A DNA stretch of 28,532 bases from assembly GCA_033557685.1 (NCBI GenBank), contig JAWQRN010000545.1, positions 1-28,532 of the forward strand, given 5' to 3'. Made by a program: the position numbers and the translations under genes. The notes beneath the pieces are model-generated. The model searched no databases, was not told where the DNA came from, and saw nothing but the letters and a program-made list of their open reading frames with translations. Source of the stretch: Sperchopsis tessellata (taxonomy: Eukaryota > Arthropoda > Insecta > Coleoptera > Hydrophilidae). Of this stretch, positions 20,912 through 28,532 are shown in pieces; the first letter of the stretch is position 1; every line of letters starts with the position of its first letter.

Positions 20912-21649
20912 TTAAAGAATTTCCAGAAATTTTTGCAGCTTGTTCGTGTTGAATGATCTGGTTAATTATACTTTATAATACATTATTTTCCATATTAGCC
21001 TCTTTACTGATAGAACTAGAAAATGTTCCAATTATTAACACTATAAAGAGTGAATGGGCTTACACTCTTACCAAAAATTCACACATATTATACAGGTGTC
21101 GCTAAAATGTTTGGTCACATAAGAAGAAAATTCATATTATAAAATTGGCCCATGTGTTTTGTGGTGGTACTACACGTTTATGATTGTATGTAGGCTTATC
21201 AAAAAGTAAAAGTCTTAATTTCACACAAAATATGAAACCTATACTCCTTACAATGAGAAAAATATTCAAGCTTACCTGCTATTGTAATTACACGAGCACA
21301 AAAAAGCTTTTCACCTAAACTGTGTATATATTTGAACTAATATAACAACAATACATAATTGTCATAATACAAAACAAGTTGTATATTTTTCATTTTAAGT
21401 ATAGATGGTGCTTGTATAAGATGATGTATCAAAGAAATATGAGAAAATTTCAACAAATATAGCCAAAGAAATTTCAAATGTGTGGTATCACCGTTTTATC
21501 ACAAAGCTCAGAAGGTATAAGACAGTTTTTTATGAATTTATCAGGATGATTTGACTAATTGACTTTTGATTTGGTGTACAGTTTTTACTTTTAAATATAT
21601 ATCTTACTGCTATAAGTTTTGAAAATACATATGCCAATGGTTATATTGA
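20912..21649. other. AT-rich intron stretch, nothing recognised
   Basis: No further feature was found. The left end of the family D1 copy may lie in this stretch, but I could not place it. Confidence 0.5.
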
Positions 21650-22013
21650 ACTTTTGATAAGAGTTTTGAAATTCGTGCGATAAAATTGAAATAAACCAGT
21701 TACAAGCATGTGTTTCCTATTGAGATCACATTTACATTTTGAGTTTGAATGTTGATGCGTTTAGTGTGTCTCCTTATAAGCTCTAATAGTAGTAATTCCT
21801 GAAAGTAAAAAATTTATGTATGTGTTTTGTTTCACATATTTTTTATTAAAAAGTACATATTATACATATTCTTTGGAATTTGAACATTTAATTTTTCCAT
21901 TCTTTTATCCCCATAACATATGTATTTAATTGAGATTCTCATAAAATGGACAGTCAGTTATAATGGACTAATTTTCTTGGTCCTTCGAAGTCCCTTATAA
22001 GTAAATTTCACTG
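21650..22013. mobile_element. Family D copy D1, Tigger/pogo-like fragment with right end
   Basis: It matches copy D2 over several hundred bases: the ATGTGTTTCCTATTGAGATC block, GAATGTTGATGCGTTTAGTG, CTGAAAGTAAAAAATTTATG and ATTGAGATTCTCATAAAATG. The right end (complement CAGTGAAATTTACTTATAAG, then GGACTTCGAAGGACC) resembles CAGTG-starting terminal repeats of Tigger/pogo elements, which contain repeated CCATTATAACTGA-like segments. The left end is not resolved. No transposase frame is visible. Confidence 0.68.
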
Positions 22014-22644
22014 TATTTATAAATTATTTTTAGTGTAATTAATTATTTGAAGTTTTCCAAACTTTTCTCCATACAGGGTGCACTATAAATATAAACATTA
22101 GAATAATGAACTTAGTTTTGACAATATTTTAATAAACTAAACCGACCAAGCATTAAACATATGTTGAAAACCTAAAAGAATTTTATTTAAAAAAAAAATA
22201 CTGAAATGGGAGTTAGTGTCATAGAAAAAAAGTAGTTTTTTTTAGAAATGATTGGCCATTCTTCTATGGCATATGATTATCTTTTTATAGCACAATGAAA
22301 ACGGGTTTAGAATGTTTGGATATGTGTTTTACTGAAAGTTAGTTTCTTTTAACATGTTCAATACTATAAGGTTAGAAAAAATAATTTCACAATTAAAAGG
22401 TATGTGAAATTTCGTGCGTTTTTATAAGGTTAGGAAATTCTTGTCTCACAAAAGAGAGTGTATAATATGTTAAAATATATGATGAAAATTTTCTATAAAT
22501 GTGTCTGGAAATGGTTCCTTGAAGAGTAACAGGCAGTTGAAGAACTCACAATGTGGTTTTTTTGTTTTATTTTTTATTTATTTGAGCTAGGCACTTCAAA
22601 CATAGTATACAGTCATATTTCATGAATTGCTATACACTTAATTA
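22014..22644. other. Spacer between the family D copies
   Basis: The spacer is AT-rich, with a T-rich run near 22556-22580. Nothing else was recognised. Confidence 0.5.
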
Positions 22645-23010
22645 GAGTGGACTCCACCTATAATGGGCGAATTTCATGAGTTCCGTATAAAAAAACTTGT
22701 TATTTTAATCCATTACAAGGGGAGTCGTTCAGTATATCCTTATGCGATACGAGCTGAGATAACATATTGAAAAGATGTGTTTGTTATCGAGATCACATAT
22801 ACAGTTTTACATTGAATATTGATGCGAACAGAGTAACTCCCTATAAGTGTTGTAATAATGTTTGAAAGTAAACGTTGTCTGTGTATTTTGTTCCACATGT
22901 TTTTGATTAAATAGTACATACAATACATCTGATTTTGGACTATGTATTATATTTATTTATTTGAAAGTATGCGTTTAATTCAGATTCTCCTAAAATGGTC
23001 CCTCAAAATC
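22645..23010. mobile_element. Family D copy D2, Tigger/pogo-like fragment with left end
   Basis: It starts with AGAGTGGACTCCACCTATAA, then TGGGCGAATTTC, a decayed form of the terminal repeat seen inverted at the right end of D1. The body aligns with D1 (ATGTGTTTGTTATCGAGATC, GAATATTGATGCGAACAGAG, TTGAAAGTAAACGTTG) as far as TTTAATTCAGATTCTCCTAA. After about 23000 the similarity stops, so the right end is missing. D1 has a right end and D2 a left end, both in the same orientation. Confidence 0.68.
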
Positions 23011-23824
23011 TATTGTCATAATCGGTTTTACAGATTTTTTTTAAGGTCACCGGACTATACTACTGTTCAGAGTTTTCTACATTGGGTCATAAACAAACCA
23101 GAAAAAACAAATGGAAATTTGTCGATCGAGCTTGGAATCAAAATGGAAAGCATATTGAACTCCATTAGTAAATTAATTTTGTTTGCATGCGATTTATTTG
23201 TCGCAAGAAATTACATTTCAAAGCAAAATCAAAATATTATTTAATCTTTCATATCTTATTAATTTATTTGCATTTAAAAAAAGAGCTTTTTTGAAAAATG
23301 TACTTATAGACATAAAGGTAATTTTTAATCCTGCATTGTCACGAGACTTTGAAATAACTTGTTTCAGTGTGAAGTATTTCATCAAATATGATTGTTTACT
23401 AAATTTGAAGTCCCTAGGTCTAAGTGATCGATAGTTATTCAAGAAAAACTGCATTTTGAAGCTTATCTTTAATGACTCTTCGGGAATTATGTTCAGACAC
23501 ATGTTTATCAGACATTTTACGCATAAATTGAAATATGAAAAACATTCACAAAAACTATTTAAGAGTAAAACACATTCATTCTATACAATTCAGAAGATAA
23601 TAACAGAATATGCCCTGTGTAATGCTCTATTTAGTAGCCAAGACAGCATTGAATACAAAATTATGCATGAAACCAAAAAACAAAATTGTCACTTGCAAAA
23701 CAAATAAATAATGCACCCACACACACACACATGACATCAATCTGAATGCATACGAGCTCTGAGAAAGTCACCCAAAAAGAAAAACATCAATGGTGGGGCA
23801 CATTAACGATCACTAATTGTCTTA
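23011..23824. other. Stretch with overlapping short ORFs, no recognised gene
   Basis: From about 23020 to 23706 several 83-100 codon ORFs overlap on both strands. None matches a family I recognise, no splice sites join them to the SCAF exons in phase, and their overlap suggests low stop density rather than genes. A short CA run lies at 23718-23731. Confidence 0.5.
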
Positions 23825-24048
23825 TCTTCAGGTTTTCCGGGAGATAACCGTGTGTTGGCTTTTGTTTTTGCCGACGTTTCGTCTGCCGTTACAGGGAACA
23901 TTATCAAGACATGTAGCTACATGAGCTTCATGTCTTGATAATGTCCCCTGCAACGGGGGACGAAACGTAGGCAAAAACAAAAGCCAACACACGGTTATCT
24001 CCCGGAAAACCTGAAGATATTTACTGTGGCCGTGGAAGTTTACGTACT
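23825..24048. mobile_element. Foldback repeat family A, copy A2 (near-perfect hairpin)
   Basis: Arms of 89 nt at 23825-23913 and 23929-24017 differ at about five positions and flank a 15-nt loop. The left arm reads TCTTCAGGTTTTCCGGGAGA, TAACCGTGTGTTGGCTTTTG, TTTTTGCCGACGTTTCGTC and ACATTATCAAGACATG. The arm end and loop contain a perfect 12-bp palindrome, ATGTAGCTACAT (23911-23922). Outside the right arm is the family tail, with CCGTGGAAGT at 24030-24039 and ACGTACT at 24042-24048. The element ends 126 nt before the exon at 24175. In pre-mRNA it would form a long stem close to that 3' splice site. Its flank supplies the false N-terminus of an ORF that runs into the exon. Confidence 0.93.
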
Positions 24049-24174
24049 GATCACTAATTGTGTCACATATACACTGACATTTTTGTCTTCCTATGGTCAA
24101 TATGAGTTTATGAAATTTGTATTACAATGTATATCCGAACTGTGGCGTTGTTTAATTTATTCCATTTCTTATAG

Positions 24175-24334
24175 TTTATTGTCAAATCCTGACATACTTC
24201 GCCAACTTCAAACATTGCAACAGACGATGTCGCAGCATACACAACAGGATCTTGATTTGGATAAATTAAGAAAACTTCAAGAGATGAAGCAACAAGAAGA
24301 AGAGTTTGACAAACATCTTGCCCAAACGGTCCCT
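24175..24334 (+). CDS. SCAF4/8: SCAF4/SCAF8 ortholog, Gln-rich coiled-coil-like exon
   Basis: This 160-nt exon follows CCATTTCTTATAG and ends before GTAAGT at 24335. The first base completes the Ser codon opened by the 19803 exon end, then 53 codons read LLSNPDILRQLQTLQQTMSQ, a linker, LDKLRKLQEMKQQEEEFDKH and LAQTVP, leaving in phase 0. The Gln/Glu/Leu/Lys-rich, heptad-like pattern suggests helix or coiled coil. It corresponds to the Q-rich stretch after the EQGVxF motif in SCAF proteins (in vertebrate SCAF8, as I recall, IAEQLQQQNLEHLRQQ). An upstream ATG in the intron (24026) is open into this exon but includes transposon-derived sequence and is not coding. Confidence 0.92.
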
Positions 24335-24393
24335 GTAAGTATAATTTGTAGAAGATGCAATTCTTATTTATTCCGATATTTTAATGTTTCTAG
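24335..24393 (+). other. 59-nt micro-intron
   Basis: GTAAGT at 24335 and TTAATGTTTCTAG ending 24393. Removing it joins two phase-0 exons and keeps an open frame. Retaining it shifts the frame, because 59 is not a multiple of three, and gives a stop after about 50 codons. At this length it is near the lower limit for animal introns. Confidence 0.9.
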
Positions 24394-24606
24394 AATCTTC
24401 CTTTCGCATCGGAATGTGAATTTAAACCCAATCAAACGAATTCACCAGCTGTATTGGCAGGTTATTTCTTATCTGGTGCTAACATGAGTCAGCCACCACC
24501 TGGTTATAAACCACCAACATTTGAACCACCACCACGAGAAGAAGACGGCACTATGGAATCAGAGATTGCTTTTGTTGGTACAAGCAGCAACGACAATGAC
24601 GTTGAA
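24394..24606 (+). CDS. SCAF4/8: SCAF4/SCAF8 ortholog, Pro-rich acidic exon
   Basis: This 213-nt exon of exactly 71 codons runs from NLPFASECEFKPNQTNSPAV through LAGYFLSGANMSQ, a proline-rich PPPGYKPPTFEPPPREEDG, and an acidic end (MESEIAFVGTSSNDNDVE) before donor GTAAGT at 24607. It is predicted to be disordered and acidic, which suits the part of a SCAF protein just before the RS-rich region and RRM. The donor is consensus and the exit phase is 0. No RS-rich or RRM exon could be found in the remaining 3.9 kb, so the next coding exon is expected beyond 28532. Confidence 0.92.
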
Positions 24607-25335
24607 GTAAGTACTAGTCCATCTTAGTACAAATGTTTACCATGGATACTATGAACAATCCATATGCCATACCAGTGGTTAATGGTGCAAATAATGTAGG
24701 TTACTGATGTATATTAGAAATTTTGAGTCAAGACTGTGTGGAAGTTCTGAAGTATTTAAAAAAACCACAAAATCCAAAATGTTGGATGTAAAAATTTAAC
24801 ATATACATTGAAGTACATAGGAAAATTATCATTTCTAAAAACAATGCAGCTTAAATGCATTTTTTCAATTTTTTAGTGGCGAAGAGAGAATGCTGTGTGT
24901 CCTTAGAGACTAAAAATTTAGCATATAGGAATTTTACTACTTCTAGTGTCCTAATGGAAATTAGGTCCTTTAATGTGCATGTGTTCTCATATTCATACAG
25001 TATATGGAGCCATAGTGTTGGATCAGTTCCATTTTCTGAGTTTGTACCATTCGATCCTACAGCATACGGAATAAGCTTTATTTATGAATCTAAAAAAGAA
25101 CTGATGGATCATCTGGGATAGCTTGATAAATTTAAACTAATGCTAGTAGGAAGTTATTTATTTGTTATAAAGGGTATAAGATTATCAACAGAATTAATAT
25201 GTGTTTGCTGTTTTTTAATATTGACTTGGATTATTGCTTTGTGTACATTTCCTTGTAACAAATATGTCAAATTCTAAATTTATCAAAAATTCCTTCTCAC
25301 ACTCAGTTTTTTTATTAATATATGTTAATAAAATA
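24607..25335 (+). other. Start of the next SCAF intron, with a strong cryptic acceptor
   Basis: A pyrimidine-rich acceptor, TTTTTTCAATTTTTTAG, ends at 24876. Joining exon 24394-24606 to 24877 in phase would add WRRENAVCP and then stop. An AATAAA string lies at 25327-25332. This could be an alternative short terminal exon or chance. Nothing else is seen. Confidence 0.4.
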
Positions 25336-25474
25336 TAGTCATCCATTTACATTTCTGGTGTAAACATTTAAAAGTGTCGGCTACTGTCAATGATCAAACG
25401 GTTTGATCAACATTATTTTATATTCTAACATTGACAGTATAGCCACTTCACTATAATACTCTAATGGATGACTG
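25336..25474. mobile_element. Small foldback element E with nested palindromes
   Basis: The ends are inverted: TAGTCATCCATT (25336-25347) and AATGGATGACTG (25463-25474). Further in, GGCTACTGTCAATG (25379-25392) pairs with CATTGACAGTATAGCC (25429-25444). At 25391-25409 there is a perfect 19-nt palindrome, TGATCAAAC-G-GTTTGATCA. The element is about 139 bp with no coding capacity. The end sequence is loosely similar to the family C terminal repeat (TAGTCAATTCATT), so the two may be distant relatives. Confidence 0.72.
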
Positions 25475-26466
25475 TTTGAAGGTAGGTCTGTACTACAAGG
25501 AGATTTCATTAGAAATGTATACTAGAACAGGAACCTATTCTGATCTGAGGTACATCAAACGGGCTTTTTTTAAATATAAATTATACGGTAGTAAATTTTC
25601 AATTTTTATACATTTCAATGGCTCTAGGAAAAATATTAATCGTATAAGTTTCACCATATATGTCATAACAAAAAATAAACATTTCAGTTGATTGTACAAA
25701 GGGGCGTCTTATGACAGGGTTCTGTACTGATGGCCTGGTCGCTAGTTAAATAGGTTATAAGTCAAAAATAATAAACAATTGCAATAATATTATAAATAAA
25801 CTTTAGTTCTGCTATTATATTGTTATGATAACACAACTTTAATTTTTCATTATTTTTGTACCAGGTATACAATATTTGAATAAAATAAAACGGCCAAATA
25901 TTGAATGTGTGTACATCACAACTGTAAATTGATAAATACAAAAAAAAAATGTATGCAGTGCTGTATCAAGTAGACAAAAACTAATGAATGGCCCATGCAT
26001 ACCATATGTAGATTAGGTTAGCCGCATTGATTTGACGATAGTGGGCTCAATTGTAATTGTGAGAATGTGTGATGATGCCGCCGTTTGTGCGATCTTTTTA
26101 TACCTTGTTCCCTTTAAAGGGGTTGCTCTGACTGCGAACTGCCCTATGCTGTAAAACCTTAGCCAATATCTAAAAATCTAAAACGAGAGTGAAGTAAAAT
26201 TTACCATACCTACCCTATACGCTATATTAACACTTCATAAACCATTAAACAATGAGAAAATCTATTCATTAAGATCCTGAATACAGTCTATAAATTATAA
26301 TTCTTCAATTTTCATTTATTTTAAGATAAAATGACAAATTATTTTTGTCATTGCCAAAAGGAAGGTTGTATGTACATACATGCAAAATAAATATCTTGAT
26401 TCTTTAGATTTTTGTTCAAGTAAATCAATCGAATATTACATTTTTTGCACTTAAATAAGTTTATTA
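25475..26466. other. AT-rich intron stretch with one GC-richer patch
   Basis: 26015-26160 is richer in G and C than its surroundings (GATGCCGCCGTTTGTGCG, GGGGTTGCTCTGACTGCG). It could be part of an unidentified element, but it has no partner in the window and no open frame. Otherwise nothing is recognised. Confidence 0.5.
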
Positions 26467-26651
26467 TGTATGAATGTAGTTTCCGGGTGGAAACCGTGTA
26501 GAGGCTCTGACAAGTGCCGACGTTTCGTACACTGTTGCAAGGGACATTTTCAAGGCGAGTGATGTTACTTCAATAAATAAATTCACTGCAGAGCCTCTAC
26601 ACGGTTTCCACCCGGAAAGAACATTCATACAGATACTAACCGTGGAAGTCT
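26467..26651. mobile_element. Foldback repeat family B, copy B2, with the family A tail
   Basis: Arms of 43 nt at 26467-26509 and 26589-26631 differ at two positions (TGTATGAATG, TTTCCGGGTGGAAACC, GTGTAGAGGCTCTG). Between them only the left side carries the core: GTGCCGACGTTTCGTACACT, GTTGCAAGGGACATTTTCAA, and GGCGAGTGATGTTACTTCA. After the right arm comes CCGTGGAAGT at 26640-26649, the same tail that flanks family A copies. It is the cleanest family B copy. It is non-coding. Confidence 0.9.
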
Positions 26652-26913
26652 ATTACATTTAAGTTTATTATATTTGAGGACTTCAAATTGTTCTGAATTT
26701 ATTAAAAAAAACCTTAGAACAGTGATATTGTTTTTAACAATTTGGTATAATTTAAGCTATTACTAAATTTTATTGTCCAAATGTATATACATATGCCTTT
26801 ATAATTTATATTGAGTTTCTCAGGGCACGGGTTTGCCGGGTTGTAACTGCAGTGGGATTTACGTGGGTTGTTGCATAATCAATAATTGGATGTATGATTT
26901 CACTGGCTTCACA
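26652..26913. other. Short AT-rich spacer
   Basis: A somewhat GC-richer bit near 26821-26870 (GGGCACGGGTTTGCCGGG) stands just before MITE C2. It has no recognised identity. Confidence 0.5.
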
Positions 26914-27176
26914 TAGAGTCAATTTGGCCTAAGAAGACAATGACGTTATCAACAATTAGTGTGAGATCTAGCCATTTGCACCAGTAACTTTTAAATTACA
27001 AACACGGACAAATAGATAAGCTCAGTGCTGTACGCAATACGCAGTGTGTAGGGTAGGTAACAGTTCTGTTGATAGTTGGCAGCTGTACACCACCTAGATT
27101 CAAATTTGAACTCGTCTAAACCGTAAAATAATGACTGGACATGATGACGTCACTTTCTTATAATGAATTGACTATA
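26914..27176. mobile_element. MITE family C, copy C2 (best preserved)
   Basis: The left end TAGAGTCAATTTGGCCTAAG, then AAGACAATGACGTTATC, matches the complement of the right end (TATAGTCAATTCATTATAAG, then AAAGTGACGTCATCATG). The TA at 26914-26915 and the TA near 27173-27176 fit a TA target-site duplication. Blocks shared with C1 are TGCTGTACGCAATACGCAGT and TTCAAATTTGAACTCGTC within 27099-27120 (21 of 22 identical to C1 over that interval). It is about 260 bp with no ORF. It is a Tc1/mariner-type MITE by target site and size. Confidence 0.8.
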
Positions 27177-28444
27177 CCTGTGGTCATATGCATGTCTCTA
27201 TTTTATTAAATATAAATGTTGAGCTTCAGAATAACATTTTCATTTAAATGTCAATCAAATGAAAGTTTTGGAGCAATATAACTTCTTGAATATAGCTATT
27301 TTCAGTATTCTACACAGTCTTATCTCAGAAGTTTTGAGATATATCAGAACTACTATTATAAAATGTATTGAGAATCGTTGTTGGTTATTCCCAATTTTAA
27401 AGTATGGCATTGACTCATGTCCAAAGGCAACCAAATATATTATTTTGCAGATCATATCTGCAAAAATTTAGAGTAACCTCTAAACTGCTGGTGAAATTTC
27501 TTATGTTTATATATATGTTTAGTTACTGGAGCTATCCTGTGGTTCCAGGCATTTGCACCCACTTTTTGTTGAGTAATAGTCTGCAGTTTAACTTGATAAT
27601 GAATTTCAAACTGTGTAGATAGATACTACATTTAAATTAAGAAGTTTATGCTTGCTGCGTTATAGTTTTTTATTTGAAAATGTCAGATTGGCATCCTGTG
27701 TAAGTGTTGAAACAAAGCATTTCCAGTTTAACTGCAACTTTTTTACCTGTCTATTGTTGTTCAATTTCTTCTTTCGTAATCCATCATCACAGGCCTTAAA
27801 TGTTTTGATTGGGTTTATGTAGCATATTTCTTCTTGACAGTGGTCTCTTTATTGGTTGGTGGTTCGTTTGCTCACATATTGTGACGTGTAAGAAAAATAC
27901 GAAGGAAAATTTTCATTTAGATTATTACAATATGCAGTACTAGAATCAACCAATTTTTTTTTTATTTTTTAATCTTTCCTTTTTCCCGTTGTTCGTGATT
28001 CCAGTTTTTGTTTTTAATTCAGAAATTTCATAGTTTACATCCTTACATATGTCCGAATCATTTCAGTGGTACTTAATCTATAGCCCTTCTTACCGATTTA
28101 GCCTATCATTTGGGCTGGACGCTTCATTTATTATTCTGTCTCTTCTAGGTTTTTCATCTTTTTTAGGAATTTTGCAGTTCCATATTCTGTTACTGACATT
28201 CTCAAATACTTCCAAATTCTAGGTCTCACTCGCATATACTTTCTTATCTATGAATTTTATTCCATTAAGACAAACCTAAATACTCCTAGCACTTTTTGTA
28301 AATGACATTCTTCAAATGGTATGTATGAAGAATTTATACTGCGATTTATTGTGTTTGAATATAGTTCTGTCTTCTTATGAGCAACTATTAAGTATATGTT
28401 TTGCTAAAATTATAAAAATTCAATTTTTAACAATGCCAAAAGAT
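27177..28444. other. AT-rich intron stretch, nothing recognised
   Basis: Two overlapping short ORFs on opposite strands near 27255-27471 have no recognised similarity. From about 27950 the + strand is pyrimidine-rich, which may be decayed minus-strand retrotransposon sequence, but no motif is certain. Confidence 0.5.
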
Positions 28445-28532
28445 TCTTCAGGTTTTCCGGGAGATAACCGTGTGTTGGCTTTTGGTTTTGCCGATGTTTC
28501 GTCCGCCGTTGCAGGGGACATTATCAAGACAT
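28445..28532. mobile_element. Foldback repeat family A, copy A3 (left arm, cut by window end)
   Basis: TCTTCAGGTTTTCCGGGAGA, TAACCGTGTGTTGGCTTTTG, GTTTTGCCGATGTTTCGTCC, GCCGTTGCAGGGGACATT and ATCAAGACAT match the left arm of A2 almost base for base. The window ends at the point where the loop would begin. No tail precedes it, so by analogy with A2 the right arm and tail should follow outside the window. Confidence 0.9.

Larger units (their letters stand above)
19804..24174 (+). other. SCAF intron (about 4.4 kb) with several elements
   Basis: Donor GTAAGT at 19804 and acceptor CCATTTCTTATAG ending 24174. Joining across it completes an AG|T serine codon and keeps the frame. It holds a short tandem repeat, a 0.76-kb TIR element, two family D fragments and foldback copy A2. 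Confidence 0.88.

Noticed and set aside
22942..23707. A cluster of overlapping 83-100 codon ORFs on both strands
   Set aside because: No family recognised, no start or splice context linking them, and mutually overlapping frames. Most likely a stretch of low stop density.
23828..24100. A 90-codon minus-strand ORF
   Set aside because: It lies across the inverted repeat A2. The open frame is a by-product of the palindrome.
24026..24487. A 153-codon + strand ORF overlapping the SCAF exons
   Set aside because: Its first 50 codons are intron and foldback-repeat flank, and it then reads through the 59-nt intron in the wrong frame. Only 24175-24334 of it is real coding sequence.
24855..25121. An 88-codon + strand ORF after the last exon
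   Set aside because: It has no RS-rich or RRM signature expected for the next SCAF segment. The in-phase reading from the acceptor at 24876 stops after nine codons, so this frame is not the continuation.
26015..26160. GC-richer patch as a possible exon
   Set aside because: No open frame in phase 0 with proper splice sites, and no SCAF-like RS or RRM sequence.
1..28532. CRISPR arrays, rRNA, riboswitches, bacterial operons
   Set aside because: No regularly spaced direct repeats, no rRNA-like conserved blocks and no prokaryotic gene structure. The repeats present are foldback or tandem transposon-type sequence.

Overview
The window is AT-rich eukaryotic DNA, most likely from an insect or another arthropod. 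It holds spliced exons with GT-AG junctions, one long intron of about 16.5 kb, and many decayed transposable elements. There is nothing prokaryotic in it: no operons, no long intact ORFs and no Shine-Dalgarno logic.

The only cellular gene I can support lies on the + strand. It is an ortholog of SCAF4/SCAF8 (SR-related, CTD-associated factor), the RNA polymerase II C-terminal-domain binding proteins that help choose mRNA 3' ends and restrain early termination. Four coding exons are visible: 2937-3040, 19592-19803, 24175-24334 and 24394-24606. Their intron phases agree (0, 2, 0). They encode the linker between the N-terminal CTD-interacting domain and the C-terminal RS/RRM part. Both end domains must lie outside the window. 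One further 5' exon (2513-2583) is a low-confidence candidate.

Layout: 1-149 is an AT/AC microsatellite. 150-1700 is a decayed non-LTR retrotransposon (endonuclease plus reverse transcriptase). 2513-3040 holds the first exon(s). 3041-19591 is the giant intron, carrying a broken mariner (minus strand), a 93-bp tandem duplication, a second LINE remnant (minus strand), a long foldback repeat (family A), foldback repeats of family B (one whole, one half copy), tRNA-derived SINE pieces, a MITE (family C) and a 224-bp tandem duplication. 19804-24174 is a second intron with a 0.76-kb TIR element, two related Tigger/pogo-like fragments (family D) and a near-perfect family A hairpin placed 126 nt before the next 3' splice site. 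A 59-nt micro-intron separates the last two exons. 24607-28532 is intron with a nested-palindrome element (E), another family B copy, another family C copy, and the left arm of a third family A copy cut by the window end.

The most interesting non-genic signal is that foldback families A and B share an internal core (GCCGACGTTTCGT plus a TTGCARGGGACATT-type stretch) and a one-sided tail (CCGTGGAAGT), yet have different outer arms. This looks like one modular, non-coding repeat superfamily. I found no evidence for a new protein-coding system here.
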